A program made the translations under genes and the position numbers. From assembly GCA_010093685.1 (NCBI GenBank), contig MU006220.1, positions 775,502 to 839,501 of the forward strand: a stretch of DNA of 64,000 bases, written 5' to 3'. Below are positions 45,525 through 57,713 of the stretch, in pieces. The DNA comes from Ophiobolus disseminans. Lineage: Eukaryota; Ascomycota; Dothideomycetes; Pleosporales; Phaeosphaeriaceae. The notes below the pieces were generated by a model, which saw only the letters and a program-made list of their open reading frames with translations, was not told the origin of the DNA and searched no databases. The first letter of the stretch is position 1, and each line of letters starts with the position of its first letter.

Positions 45525-46149
45525 GTAGGGGTGGGGTGATGATCGGAGAGTGGTTCAGTAAATGTAGGAAGTGGTAGACTAGTTTGTGCTCGAACGTAGA
45601 TGGCCTTGCGTACTTTGAACCTACTACTACTACCACTGGGTAATCCTCGGAGTATTTGAACTTATTGAATAGTGCGAACAAAAGAAATTTGAAAATGTAC
45701 AAGTTATACCGTCGCTTGGAAGTACTACCGTTGTGCAGCGCAGGGCGGAAAACAGCCGAGCTAGTATCTGCCGCGGTTAATGCGGGGTAGCAAAAAGCCT
45801 GTGATGGCGGGCAGAAGCTCACGGCACGGAATTGCTGATTCTGATAGCTTCGACAAAATCATTGTCGTATAGGTAGTGACGAGAACTATCACAATGGACA
45901 TTGCAGTCTCGAACGAAGCTGTGAGACACGCCCAGCCACGGCGGGGCGGATATGTTCAACCTCTCTCATCACACCTCGGTTGACAACGGCGTATCCCGCC
46001 CTGCCGAAGTCTGTAGGCCGACCAAAACTCCAACACCGCCTTAATATCGTCCACAAGCCAATACTGCCTCAAAGGACGCGTAGTACGACCTTCCCTTTCC
46101 CTCTCGAGCTTGCATTGTGGTCGTTAGGCACGGCATAAGCTAATTGAGG
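45525..46149. other. Upstream region of 2-methylcitrate dehydratase gene
   Basis: 625 bp, no gene seen; includes the prpD promoter. Confidence 0.5.
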
Positions 46150-47970
46150 ATGTCGTCTTTCAGTCGCAACCTGTGCTCCACTGCTTCACGGAACCTTCGC
46201 CAGCGGTCTAGCGTCTTGAGCAGAGCTGTCAGGCCAATTGCTCTCCGCGCCCCTCAGTCAAACTTCACCTCTTCACCAACATCGACGGCGGCTGCGTTTT
46301 CGACCATGTCGTCCCTCAAGAGCGCCGCCCCGCCGGTCCAGAGCAAGCGTGAATATGATCCCGAGATCAAGGACATTGCAAGCTACATCCACAACACAAA
46401 CATCGACTCGGAGCTTGCTGTAGGACCCATATCATCACCGATTTCAGGATTTAGCTGATTATGGCTTTTAGTTCGACACAGCACGATGGGTCTTCGTCGA
46501 CACCCTGGGTTGCGGTCTTGAAGGCTTGCGCTTCGAGCAATGCAGGAAGATTCTCGGGCCTACCGTCGAAGGCACAGTCGTTCCCAACGGTGCCAAGGTG
46601 CCCGGAACAAACTACGAGCTCGACCCCATCAACGCTGCCTTCAACATCGGCGCCATGATCCGATGGCTCGATTTCAACGACTGCTGGCTCGCTGCTGAGT
46701 GGGGTCACCCCTCAGACAATTTGGGAGCCATTCTCGCGACCGCCGACTGGATCACCCGCACAAACAAGAACGGAGGCAACCTTGGCAACGGTAAGATCTT
46801 CAAGGTCAGAGATGTGCTGGAGGCAATGATCAGGGCACACGAGATCCAGGGCTGCATGGCTCTTGAGAACTCGTTCAACAAGGTCGGCCTGGATCACGTT
46901 ATCCTCGTCAAACTTGCTTCAACGGCAGTCGTCTCGAAGATGATGGGTCTCAGCGAGGCTCAAACTCGGGATGCCATCTCTCAGGCGTTTGTCGATGGCC
47001 AGTCAATGCGCACCTACAGGCACTCGCCCAACACCATGTCTCGCAAGTCATGGGCTGCAGGTGATGCTTGCCAGACTGCTGTCAACCTTGTCTTGAAGGT
47101 CCTCAAGGGCGAGCAGGGCCTCCCTACTGTTCTGTCTGCTCCTACCTGGGGCTTCTATGATGTCAACTTCGGTGGCAAGCCGTTCCAGTTCCAGCGCGGA
47201 TATGGCAGCTATGTTATGGAGAACGTTCTGTTCAAGGTCTCATATCCCGGTGAGTTGTCGATCCAACTAAATTACGCTCATGAACATACTTGCTGATTTG
47301 TGACCAGCTGAATTCCACTCGCAAACCGCCGTTGAAGCTGCTCAACGCCTGAACAAGAAGCTCAAGGCTATGGGCAAGACCGCCGAAGACATCGAGGGCG
47401 TTGTCAACCGCACACATGAGGCCTGTATCCGAATTATCGACAAGCAGTTCAAGCCCATGGAGAACTTCGCCGACCGTGACCACTGTGTTCAGGTATGTAC
47501 TCCCGACTCGTAACAAACGAAAAATACTGACAACTACGCAGTACATGGTCTCCACCATGTTCGTTTTCAACCGTCTCGAGGCAACCGACTACCCCGATGA
47601 CAGCGAAGCCGCCACCTCCGCGCTCGTCGAGTCCCTGCGCCAGCGCATCAGCTGTGTCGAAGACCCACAGTTCACCAAGGACTACCATGACCCCTCCAAG
47701 CGCACCATTTCCAACGCGCTGACCGTCACCCTCAAAGACGGCACCGTTCTAGAAGAGATGGTTGTCGAGGCACCCCTCGGCCACCGCCTACGTCGCGAGG
47801 AGGCCAAGCCAGAGATTCTGGCCAAGTACAAGAGGCATCTCGGCCCACACTACCCAGCCGAGCACGTCGATAAGCTCGTCAAGCTTGCGCAGGACTCAAA
47901 CAAGTTGGACAACATGGACATTGACGAGTATGTGGATTTGTATGTGAAGAAGACCAACTTTGGACAGTAG
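46150..47970 (+). CDS. prpD: 2-methylcitrate dehydratase, mitochondrial (PrpD)
   Basis: Four exons (46150-46419, 46472-47249, 47308-47492, 47542-47970) give 553 residues. The first 55 or so residues are Ser/Arg/Ala-rich without acids, a mitochondrial targeting sequence; a second ATG (M-S-S-L-K) marks the likely mature region. The MmgE/PrpD family blocks are clear: D-T-L-G-C-G-L-E-G-L, W-L-D-F-N-D-C-W, E-W-G-H-P-S-D-N-L-G and the C-terminal R-T-I-S-N-A-L-T-V. The enzyme dehydrates 2-methylcitrate in the methylcitrate cycle, which removes propionyl-CoA. No other methylcitrate gene is in the window. Introns are 49-58 bp, GT-AG, phases 0, 1 and 0. A10 tract at 47996-48005 lies just past the stop. 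Confidence 0.95.
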
Positions 47971-48033
47971 ATCCCGATAGCAAGTCTAGCCATTCAAAAA
48001 AAAAACGAAGATCTCATGCATTACTTCATCTAT

Positions 48034-49859
48034 CTACTTCCTCCCTCTCCCCTCTCGAAACGCCCCAGCATCTTGAACTAGCATATCCAACACGTCTCCA
48101 AAATCCAAACCTCGTTTCTTCTCTACACTCTCTTTCATGCACTTCAGTATCTTCGTCGGCCACGCTACATAAGCCTTCCACTCCCCCTTGACAGCACCTA
48201 CCACGCCCTCCATCCACGCCACCATCGCAGCCACAGGAACATGCATACCCGTCTGCGGCGCCGACAACGGTGAGATGACACACCGCACAGCGAGGAAATG
48301 CGCCATTACGACTTGGCCAAACTGGTCCGACGGGTCGAAAAGGCCTAGTAATTGCTCGTGCGGGTACTGTGCGAGAATGAGGAGCGAGGACATGAGCGCC
48401 ACGAAAGACTTTAGCGGATCAGGCGTTGCTGACGACGGAGTGGAGATATCTGACCAGTCGATGTCGCCATTGGCGAGAGCATCTGAAAGCGGATTCTGGA
48501 CGAGTACGCGCGCGTACGGCGTAGTAATTTCGTGCGCGGGGGTCTCTAGCGTGAAAGTATTCTGTCCCGAAGCGAGGTCTTCAGATACGAGTAAGGGGGT
48601 TATACTGCCGACTAGTGACGCGACGAGGGCGCGCGCGATGGGCGAAGCGATGGGCGAGGCGAGGAGGTGGCTGAACGCTTTTAGGGAGAGTAAGGCTTCG
48701 TGTGCGATGGTCTGGTCTAGGTGCGGGAAGGTGCGTAGGTTCCATTGCATGATTACTGCGGGCATGTCTGCTTGGACGGAGAATGGCCCTGCTAAACCCC
48801 CCGAGAGAATTAGTTTGGACAATAGAGCGCAGCCGCGGAGTGAGAGGATGTTCTCTAGGAAGCCGTCTGCGATGTAGCTGGATTGGAAGCAGAGGAGGTA
48901 GGACGTTGCGAGCATGACGTGGGCTTCTTGGGCTGGGGGCGGCCAGCGGGTGAAGGCATGTTCGAGGCCGGTGATGGCTTTTTGGCGGTGCGTGAGGGTG
49001 GCGTGGGGGGTTGAGGAGGGGACTTGCAAGGCGTTGTGCGAGCCTGCGAGGCCGAGGAGGGCGTGCATGAGGTAGGGGTACTGAGTATGTGAGATATATG
49101 ATGCTTCAGCGCTTTCTGTAGCTATTGGCAAGGACTAACCTGGTGGCTGTAAAGTGGGACATCTTTGATCCAGATATCCAAATAAGCAAGAGGCATGCGA
49201 GGATGTGCAGACATGAGATAATGGTGGAACAGCCGCATGTCGTTGCTACTGAAGGTAGTGGGAGTGTCGGACAGATTGACCACTTGACGAGGGTCCATGA
49301 TCTCTGAAGCGATATGATTATGTTGTCTGGCCCGGAAAATTGTAGGATAATGGCATTTGGCTGTCCAGCGTTATTGATCCGAAGCCAAGTAGACAGGAAC
49401 AGTCGAGTGTTACTCACCACCACGCTTGGAGCAATTCGTACATGTAGGCCATGTTTCTGAACACTATCACAAGTTAACGAAATCAGTACAGAATGACAGG
49501 CCGCAAACCTTGACTTTCCGCTTCTTGCAGGAAAGACAGCCTAGACGGCTCTTGGTATGTTCTCGTCTCTGACGCGCAGCGAGGCCTGTAGCTGCAACAT
49601 TTTCCGTTGATGGAGATGGCCTATCACGGTACCGGTAAGTATTGGCGAAGTCGCAACGCGTTGCAGCCAAATCATGCGGTCGCGCGTCTTCTGTACTACT
49701 CGAAGGCACCCGAGGTAGTCCAGAGTCTTTAAGCCGATGAACACATTTGGCAGGCTTCTTGTCCAAGAAGTCTGCCACAGAGGGCATAGCTAGCCAGCCG
49801 TCGAACATGTCTTCCATCACATCTGGCGAGTCTGAGTTGTGACTAAGCGGGCAGTCCAT
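48034..49859 (-). CDS. Zn(II)2Cys6 transcription factor
   Basis: Four exons (49509-49859, 49418-49463, 49140-49360, 48034-49080) give 554 residues. The zinc cluster C-x2-C-x6-C-x6-C-x2-C-x6-C is split over three exons: C-L-S-C-K-K-R-K-V-K in the first, C-S-E-T-W-P-T-C-T-N-C-S-K-R-G in the 46-nt second, and A-K-C in the third. The block M-R-L-F-H-H-Y-L ... Y-L-M-H-A-L-L-G-L-A-G-S-H matches the C6 regulators of the UPC2/sterol-uptake style. Unlike many relatives, the cluster sits near residue 110 after a Ser/Asp-rich N-terminus. It converges on prpD with only 63 bp between stops. The target genes are unknown. Confidence 0.9.
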
Positions 49860-50948
49860 ATGGAGACTAACGGGATGATGCGTGTAAAGTCAGGCATACT
49901 GAATGCACTTGGCTGTTGCTAAGGACTCAATGGCAGCCTAATCCCTTGTTCGCTCGTGTGCCGCCATGTCGGGATGTCGGAGTTGGATGCGAGAAGTACG
50001 AACACGAAGATAGATCTTATCGAGCTTCAGTCTTCAAATGCTCACACTCTCTTCTTTTTCAACGCTACAAGTCTTTGCTAGCTAATGACAAGGAAAGGAA
50101 AATACGAAGACGTGGCAAATGTATAAGGGAAGTCAACGTAGTGCTGCTCGCGTAGAATTACCCACAGTAGGGCCTGTTTACCGTTATGCCCGTGTTTCGA
50201 TTCTTTTAAGCTCATAGAGTGTAGTGAGGATATACAGGCATTCTGCTGAATTCCAGTTGACGGGATATGTATCCAGCACCTGATCATACTTGTAGAGTAA
50301 CTACGTCATCCGACTGAGGTATGGATGACCCTGACAGTCAAGCGTAGCGGCTTCGGCACGCATTGTTCGGCGCAAAATGCTAGCCACATGGCGGCATGGA
50401 TAATAAGGCCCAAGGAGCGATGCCAGAAGTCAAGTGCAATGTGACAGGACATGGTGGCAGGCCGACCTTGGGATGGTGTAGTGGTAGAGAGAAGTTCCGT
50501 CGCCCCTCTTCCGCTGCCGGTAGATGAAGTCCTCAACAGCACGCTGTCACTAGAAATGACTACCGCAGAGCCATCATGATAGACACAATGAAAATCGAGG
50601 GTGTCGGGAATCGGCAGGGTCGCTTTCTAGAAGGTCTTGGCGTCTCGTTGGCGGTTGCCGTTTATGGTGCCGGTTTGTCGGGTTGCAGCCGCAGCGGCCA
50701 GAACTGACGTCTCCCTTCACCAACACTGCCATTCGCCCTCTGCACGTGTGGCAAGTCTCCACGCGGCCCACTAGCACAAGCCATTCATACACCAAGTCGC
50801 AGAGCAGGCGTGCCACTGCAGTCTCTTCATGTGCTGCCTAGTCTGCGAGCGAAGCACGAACCCCCGCTGAGCTGGAGCATCAAAGCCCGAGGGCTGCACA
50901 CACGCCAATCTTCACCATTCTTAGCTCGAGTCCGCGAAAGCCGCCGCC
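49860..50948. promoter_or_regulatory. Divergent upstream region, Zn2Cys6 regulator / las17
   Basis: 1.09 kb between opposite starts. Open frames in it have no motif. It includes the las17 5' leader with CT-rich segments before 50949. Confidence 0.45.
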
Positions 50949-53083
50949 ATGCCGTCGATTCTCTCGGACGAGGACAAGCAGACGGTGAAGCGCACCGTGC
51001 CCAAGTCGGCGAACAAGATCCACGCCGTCGCCGTTGCGAAGCTGTACATTGCCTACCCCGACAGGCACCGATGGACATACACGGGCCTGCAAGGCGCCGC
51101 GGTGCTGGCGAATGACCTGGTCGGAAACACGTTCTGGCTGAAGCTGGTAGACATATCGGTAGGTGCGCATGGAGCAGTGGCAGGAGCAAGAGGCTGACTA
51201 AAGCAGCCCGCGAGCCGCGGCGTCATATGGGACCAGGAGATATACGATACCTTTTCCTACAACCAGGATCGCGTCTTCTTCCACACCTTCGAACTCGAGG
51301 ACTGCCTGGCTGCGCTGTCCTTTGCCGACGAGAAGGAGGCAAAGACGTTCAAGAAGAAGCTCGACGACCGGGAGAAGAATGCGCACAAGAACACCAAGAA
51401 CAAGCCGTTCGGCGCCTCGGCAGGGAGCAGCAGGCCGCCAGCCACGAATGGAAAGAGCTCTGGACACGGCCATGGCCTGCTTGGGGGCATCTTTGGGCGC
51501 CATTCCGCGCAATCGGCGCCGCCACCACAGTCCATCATACCGCCGGCAAACATGGCATCGCCGTCGCAGAGCACTCACTCCAACGCCACGAGCGCGAGAA
51601 GCTCCGCAATCGACACTACAGACCCGTCGTGGCAGCCGCTGCTGAAGGAGCTGCTGGCTATGGGCATCACAGAGGATCAGATCGAAGAGAATGCCGACTT
51701 TATCAAGCTGTACATTGAGCAGAGGAAGACCGAGGAGAGCATCAAGGCCGAGAACAGCGAGAAGCGATCGAGGGCGCCACCCCCACCGCCACCAAGCGCC
51801 GTCCCTATACGAGGACCCATCAGTCCGCAGAACACGGGCAGTACAAGCACGTCAAGACGAGGGCCGCCTCCCGCACCTCCGCCAGCTCGACGCACGAAGA
51901 CGGATGCGCCAAGCATCATCAACCGCGCCTCTTCGGCAAGTCCAGCACCGCCATCGCCGCCTCGAGAACCCTCACCACCGCCCGGACCGCCGAAGCCTGT
52001 GTTCAGAGCACCTCCTCCGATTGCGGAAGCCGGAAAGTTCGCCAACCTACCGCCTGCGCCGCCTAACAGAGCCCGAGCATCATCAAACGTCACGAACCCC
52101 GGCCCTCCACCTCCACCACGGCCGCCAAAGACACCTGCAAACGATGACGAGAAACCTTCAGGCGGAAGATTCGGCGTGCCTCCCCCTTTCTCAGGGAACC
52201 GCGTGCCCTCTGGAGCTGCACCACCACCGCCTCCGAGTCGAGGGCCCGTCCCACCACCGCCTCCAGCACGAGATACGCCGTCAGCACCTCCGCCGTTACC
52301 ACCGAAAACATCGGCAGCGCCAGTCCCTCCTCCATTGCCCCCCATACACGCTGCGCCGCCTCCGCTGCCACCTGCCGCATCGCGTCCTATTCCCCCACCA
52401 CCTGCAGGTGGAGCATCTCCTCCACCGCCCATGCCGCCCATGTCCTCAATCCCTCCACCTCCACCAATGCCGAACAAGTCGGTTCCGCCGCCTCCACCGA
52501 TGCCAGGTCACTCAGTACCTCCTCCACCACCGATGCCAGGCCACTCAGTGCCTCCTCCTCCACCACCAATGCCAAACAGCGGTGCGCCTCCGCCACCACC
52601 AATGCCACATAGTGGCGCACCACCACCTCCACCAATGCCAAACAGTGGCGCACCGCCGCCTCCACCTCCGATGCCCCCTGGCATGGGCTCTGGACCCCCT
52701 CCACCGCCGCCAATGCCTCCAAGAGACGCTGTCGCACCTCCGCCACCTCCAGGAGGCATGCCTCCGCTACCAAAACCTGCGGCTGGACGAGACGGCTTGC
52801 TTGCAGATATTCGTGGTGGTGCGAGGTTGAAGAAGGTGTCAGATGCAGAGAAGAAAGACCGCAGTCAAGCTGCCGTACCTGGCGCAGAGCCGCCAGCTGG
52901 TGCTTCTGGAGGCAGTGGACCCGCTACTCCTGGAGGAGAAGCCGGTCTAGCTGGCGCATTAGCCAGTGCGCTTGCAGCAAGGAAGGCTAAGGTTAGTCAT
53001 AGTGGTAAGTCCTCCCTAAGTCTGACTTGCCTTCGTACACTAATATCTCTGTAGATGATGAATCCGACAAGGATGACTGGTGA
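50949..53083 (+). CDS. las17: WASP homolog Las17, Arp2/3 activator
   Basis: Three exons (50949-51158, 51207-53004, 53055-53083) give 678 residues. The N-terminal WH1/EVH1 domain (about 15-130) has A-V-A-K-L-Y-I-A-Y-P and R-V-F-F-H-T-F-E-L-E-D-C. A long Pro-rich region (about 230-590) follows, with repeats of P-P-P-P-P-M-P. Near residue 600 is the WH2 actin-binding motif L-L-A-D-I-R-G-G-A-R-L-K-K-V. The last 10-residue exon gives the acidic tail D-D-E-S-D-K-D-D-W, whose terminal Trp contacts Arp2/3; without that splice the protein would lack it. No GTPase-binding CRIB motif is seen, as in yeast Las17. Role: branched actin assembly at endocytic sites. Confidence 0.95.
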
Positions 53084-53942
53084 TTGAATCATGATTTGCA
53101 TGTATGCAGAGTTGCTCTCGAGCTCAAGTTGGCGGGACCAGATTTGCAGCGACATGTGGCAAATCCAATATCACAGCGCCATGCCCATCAGCAAGGCGAA
53201 CGCCGTCAGTTTCGACGGGTTTAACGAGCAAGATGATGGAAGCAGCGTGGCGAGCGTAGTAGATTGGCGAAGGAAGTAGGGTATGATAGTAAGCAGAAGA
53301 GTGGTAGTAAATTAGTATGCACATAATTTGAATCTTCATACAAACGCTTGGACTTCACATTCGGCCACAAAACCGAACCACACACATGTAACTTCTGCTG
53401 AGGATAGAGAGAATAACTTAGAAGGGACTGAATACGACCAAGATGAATATAATTAGTTTTGTAGATGGAGCTACATAAGATGCCCAGGAGAGTGAACGCA
53501 ATTGGCACGTACGTCTCTGTACAGTTATGGCGCTGCACCTATGACGGAGGTTTTTAATGCCGACCCTGTGCACTAGATAGCTCGACGACTGTTGCAACAC
53601 CGTGAGGATAGTTGACCTATATACAACAGATCGAACAGCCTCAGAAGAGCCCTTTCACGGGATATCTAATCTCCCACATAGCGTCTGGCCCGGAGCCTAA
53701 TCAAGAAGCATTGTCCCTCGTGCCTCATCCGTGAGCCACCATTCCGTCTGAAGACCCAGTATGAGGCAAATCTCTGCTCGGACTCTGTATATATACTGGT
53801 CTATGCTTGTGTGTCCCGCGATTTGGCATCCCCTTGGTCCGAACAACGCGAGCGTTTTGGCTATGACAGACTGTCCATCCAAGTTGGGGTTAGTATTAAG
53901 GTCACTCGATTCGTCGGCTAACGCACGGTTAGCTAAGTTTTG
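53084..53942. other. Convergent intergenic region, las17 / F-box-like array
   Basis: 860 bp between stop codons; no gene seen. Composition becomes more AT-rich here. Confidence 0.5.
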
Positions 53943-55412
53943 TTACGTGGTTTGAGCTTCTTGTATAGCTTGAGTCGGACCCATGTGTAGATAATGTGGT
54001 AATAACAGAAAGCGTAAATCAAAGGTGAGGATAGAGAACGTACTATCAAACCAAGCTTCCTCTTCGATAGAGTAGTTGAAGTCAAAGCCATGTTGCTTGC
54101 ACTCTTTCTCAACGACCCAGAAGTCTACGGGCAAAGGACGATTCCTGAAGTACCTGAAGGCACTGTGATAGCTCATGCAAAGTCTTTGAAGCGGCTCGTC
54201 CGGACGAAAGTGTGGCTGTAGAAGGTTCAGGATGGCATCGGTGTACCTGGGTCCAGGAGCAGCGTTGTTGGGAATGTCAAGCAATAGATTTTCAAGGTCA
54301 TGAGGCAGAGCGTTCTCCCACTCGTGTAAGCCGCCGTCGACCGTGGTCGCTAGTGGCCCTCCCATCAATACCTCAAGCGGGATCGAAAGGCTCTTGAGTT
54401 TCTGAAATCGATGGAAGCTTTCTCGAGCTTTATACGTCTTCCTCGGAACACATCGGCGGAGGTCGATCGTGAGCTTCAAAAGCGATGTAGCATGGCGTTC
54501 AAGGCTGACCAGGATCGCGCCAAGCCATGATTCGATATTGTAGTAGCTGACACCCGCCCGCTTACAGTCGAATACTGATAATGATTTGCAGGTGGCAATC
54601 ATATGCATAGGGACTGCAGCTGGTGCGCCATTGAACCCAACTTCGAGTGTCTGCACATTTGATGATGATTCTGGTACTGGCCACTGTATGGAAGCATCAT
54701 CCATGTGGTGGCCACACGAAATGTTTTCAAGACGGAGTCGCCGCAGACACGGCAAGAGGAAGAGGTAAGCCAAGTCTGGGCTGAACTCATCGCTCAAGCT
54801 TATTTCCAAGGTGCGCAGGTTCTTGAATATGCCCTTCTCACCAGGAGTTGCATTGATATTACCTGAAATTCCCACGGCCAGCTGGAACCAGAGCTGCTGA
54901 ACAATACTCTCCACTTTCCAACTATAACGTTCACCCGTTAACACCCGGAGCGTCTCCAAATTTGATGCCTGAGACACCAACAATGCTAACTCGCATTCTG
55001 GCGCGCTACGAGGCGCGAGATCAAGATAACTAGATCGATTGAGCACAGTGTTCCGAACAATATCTGTCTTGATTTCGGCTGCCGTCCGTAGTGGTAATGA
55101 TTGCCAGAATCGATCGCCTGTGTGAACATGTATGTGTCTAATACACTCCCACGAGTCAGGGTGCATGTTCAGGCGTTGTATGAAGGCGGATATGGGCTGG
55201 TCGATGGGAGCATAATAGCGTTTGTACAGGACACGCGTCGCGATAGGGTGTAGGAGTCGACAGGTACGCGTCAGTGCAGCTATTGTGCGATACGAAGCGT
55301 AAGGGTCCCACGCTTGGTAGTCCTTGATTTCGGGGTCGAGATGGTGCAAAGGCTGGAGGTAATCGAAGATCTCGCAGATGAGTTCGGATGGGAGTGCGAG
55401 GAGGTCTGCCAT
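53943..55412 (-). CDS. F-box-like / LRR-type hypothetical protein, paralog 2
   Basis: Uninterrupted 489-residue frame. The N-terminus L-L-A-L-P-S-E-L-I-C-E-I-F-D-Y-L-Q-P and A-A-L-T-R-T-C-R-L-L-H-P-I-A-T-R-V-L-Y resembles an F-box helix set. A Leu-rich body follows, including the marker L-A-Y-L-F-L-L-P-C-L-R-R-L-R-L shared with paralogs 3 and 4. The C-terminal I-E-E-E-A-W-F-D may mark the real end, because a gtacgt donor lies directly after it and an acceptor about 85 bases on gives a short different tail; both versions are possible. Role as SCF substrate adaptor is inference. Divergent from paralog 3 across 353 bp. Confidence 0.8.
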   Translation of the reverse strand: MADLLALPSELICEIFDYLQPLHHLDPEIKDYQAWDPYASYRTIAALTRTCRLLHPIATRVLYKRYYAPIDQPISAFIQRLNMHPDSWECIRHIHVHTGDRFWQSLPLRTAAEIKTDIVRNTVLNRSSYLDLAPRSAPECELALLVSQASNLETLRVLTGERYSWKVESIVQQLWFQLAVGISGNINATPGEKGIFKNLRTLEISLSDEFSPDLAYLFLLPCLRRLRLENISCGHHMDDASIQWPVPESSSNVQTLEVGFNGAPAAVPMHMIATCKSLSVFDCKRAGVSYYNIESWLGAILVSLERHATSLLKLTIDLRRCVPRKTYKARESFHRFQKLKSLSIPLEVLMGGPLATTVDGGLHEWENALPHDLENLLLDIPNNAAPGPRYTDAILNLLQPHFRPDEPLQRLCMSYHSAFRYFRNRPLPVDFWVVEKECKQHGFDFNYSIEEEAWFDSTFSILTFDLRFLLLPHYLHMGPTQAIQEAQTT

Positions 55413-55765
55413 CCTGAAAATGATTTACAGAAGAAGATCGTGATTCAGCAATGCCTGTGTCTTGACGCGATGGATGCCTGTTGTCGTATTTAGCTAAGAC
55501 GGCCACTCTATCTCAAGATCTTAAGTGGAGATGTGCGCATTACTATTAAGATATTAGTCGTATCTAGACTCCTACGATAATAGCTAGGCTCTGCTATCAG
55601 ATGTAGAAGGACGCAGAAGCTGTTGCTGAGATCACAGCTGAGCGATACACGTGGTGGCGCGACGCGTTTGCGAAGAAAGGCAAGATTTGCCGAGACGCCG
55701 ACAGGAAGCTGGCATGCGTCTGCACAGTCTTCAACCACACACTCACCGTTGAAATACCGTGCGTT
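55413..55765. promoter_or_regulatory. Divergent promoter between paralogs 2 and 3
   Basis: 353 bp between opposite starts of two related genes, suggesting a head-to-head duplication. No motif assigned. Confidence 0.45.
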
Positions 55766-57160
55766 ATGGCAGGTATCGTCGCGCTCCCGACAGAGCTTCT
55801 GTTTCACATTTTTAGATACCTTCATCCGAGCGTGGAGATACATCCAGACCTAAAGAGACCCGCCCACGCATGGGATTGTTGTGCATCCTACCGTACTCTC
55901 TCCGCTCTGACACGAACATGTCGCCAGGTTCATCCGGTCGCCATACAAGTTCTTTACGAACGATACGAAGCAACATTTACAGAATCAATCGCCGGCTACT
56001 TTCGTCGTCTCTCCTTACATCCGTCAACCGCAACGATGATGAGGCACATAAACATATGGGAGGAGGGGTTGTTCACGAAGTATAAGGGCCTACCACCTGA
56101 TGAGCTTAACGAGCAGCTCAAGCATACTCAATTACTGGATGACGAGGAAATGGACCGAACCATTACAAGGGAGCCTGCGCAAGCTGTGCTTGCAATCCTA
56201 GTGGCACGCGCATGCAATCTCGAAATATTCGAAATGAAGGCCCGTCATCGTGCGTCTAAACTTCGCGCTGGCGAGCTACCTTTTTGGCTCCTTTCTGTGG
56301 TGGAGGCTGCACAGCAGATTCAGAAGGGCGCACCAGATATCAATCGGTACCACCAGCTGCATACGATGCACATCAACGTACAAGCCTCATTTAGCCCCGA
56401 TTTTGCCCATCTGTTCAGTTTGCCGAGTCTCCGGAAACTACGCCTAGATGATTTGGGCGATTTTAAAGACTTTCGCGACATTACCGTGCAGTGGCCGATA
56501 CAAGTTGCTACCTCAAACGTGCATACACTCGAGCTAGTCGACTCTTCCGTTTCTGGAAGAGTCGTTGCCAGCATGATAACAACATGCAGAGAGTTGAGTC
56601 ACTTCAAATGTCTCCGCGCCAAGCGATTGCAAGCAGACGGAATCGAGTGGTGCCGGAAGATAGTGTCTGCCCTTGGACAACATGCAAGCTCGCTGAGAAC
56701 TTTGTCCCTGGATCCTGGAGATACATCGTGGATAAAGGATGTATCAATTCATTACTCTCGCGTCCAAGGGCTGCATCAATTTCATGCCATGCAAAGCCTG
56801 ACGATACCGTTCATGGTGCTCATGGGTCGACCGGGAGGGACATACGAAAGCGACCAATGGGTGTCGCTTGCGCCTGAATGGAAAGGCTACCCTCAGATAG
56901 GCGATACATTGCCACCAAAACTCCAGAAACTAGTCCTAGGGCTCAGCCGTGACATGATGTCGCCGAAAAATATGCATGGGTATGAAGGCATTCTATTGAG
57001 TGTGTTCCCACAGCGCATCGAACAGGGAATCCACCCTAAACAGCTCAACGTTGAGTATCACGCCTTGAATCGACACGAGATGCCTCTTTTGGACTTTGAT
57101 GCGGTGAAGAAGTCCTATGAAAGCCATGGCGTCGGTTGCAACCTTGAGATTTGCGACTAG
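55766..57160 (+). CDS. F-box-like / LRR-type hypothetical protein, paralog 3
   Basis: Single exon of 464 residues. It starts I-V-A-L-P-T-E-L-L-F-H-I-F-R-Y-L-H-P, followed by R-T-L-S-A-L-T-R-T-C-R-Q-V-H-P-V-A-I-Q-V-L-Y-E-R-Y, very close to paralogs 2 and 4. The middle has D-F-A-H-L-F-S-L-P-S-L-R-K-L-R-L and the block V-H-T-L-E-L shared with paralog 4. Near the end, L-M-G-R-P-G-G and L-P-P-K-L-Q-K-L-V-L are also shared. This is the only member of the 54-61 kb set in which every part reads in one frame without help. No catalytic motif; function unknown, possibly ubiquitin-ligase substrate recognition. Confidence 0.82.
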   Translation: MAGIVALPTELLFHIFRYLHPSVEIHPDLKRPAHAWDCCASYRTLSALTRTCRQVHPVAIQVLYERYEATFTESIAGYFRRLSLHPSTATMMRHINIWEEGLFTKYKGLPPDELNEQLKHTQLLDDEEMDRTITREPAQAVLAILVARACNLEIFEMKARHRASKLRAGELPFWLLSVVEAAQQIQKGAPDINRYHQLHTMHINVQASFSPDFAHLFSLPSLRKLRLDDLGDFKDFRDITVQWPIQVATSNVHTLELVDSSVSGRVVASMITTCRELSHFKCLRAKRLQADGIEWCRKIVSALGQHASSLRTLSLDPGDTSWIKDVSIHYSRVQGLHQFHAMQSLTIPFMVLMGRPGGTYESDQWVSLAPEWKGYPQIGDTLPPKLQKLVLGLSRDMMSPKNMHGYEGILLSVFPQRIEQGIHPKQLNVEYHALNRHEMPLLDFDAVKKSYESHGVGCNLEICD

Positions 57161-57713
57161 CAGACTGTACAACTTCTTAAGACTGGCACAGCTCCACTGT
57201 GAAATCTACAAAGTACCTAATGATTAATAACGCGATGCGGAGGCTCTTATAGTGTACTACACGTTCAACAATGATGCCAGCGAATCCACGAGTCATGGGC
57301 TCAGCGTGTTATCTCAATGCGGTGTCAATCGTATGTTCGACATGTTGAACTTAGTAATCGTAGACGTGTGTACGTACCAAAAAGCTTGTATTTGGTAATG
57401 CACCACTAGATAGACGCATGTGCTCAAATCTTACCCAGGTGGGATCTTAAAATGCAGCCTGTATATACTCACAGTACTATCACAAAGTAAAGGGTGTCTA
57501 ATAAGGATATGCAGATAGGCCGGTTTGTACAAAACGGTTCCGGATCAAATGATACTTGGAGTGAAAGGTGCACGTGACATCGCGACGCGCTCGTGATGGA
57601 AGTGCTAAAGTAATTTCGTCCCCTGAACTACTACAGAATGCCAACGTGAGCCGGGGGTTTTTTTTTTCATCATATCACCACATTTGCCAATCGACAATTG
57701 CCCACAAATCGCT
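57161..57713. other. Intergenic between paralogs 3 and 4
   Basis: 553 bp without a gene; AT-rich and ending in a run of ten T at 57658-57667, about 45 bp before the paralog 4 start. Confidence 0.55.

Noticed and set aside
51677..52759. Long Gly-rich and Val/Ala-rich open frames opposite las17
   Set aside because: They are mirror images of the proline-rich repeat in other frames, which lacks stops because of its composition.
57684..57713. Start of paralog 4 at 57684
   Set aside because: The codon there is TTG; the first ATG in frame is 57714 and matches the paralogs' N-termini.
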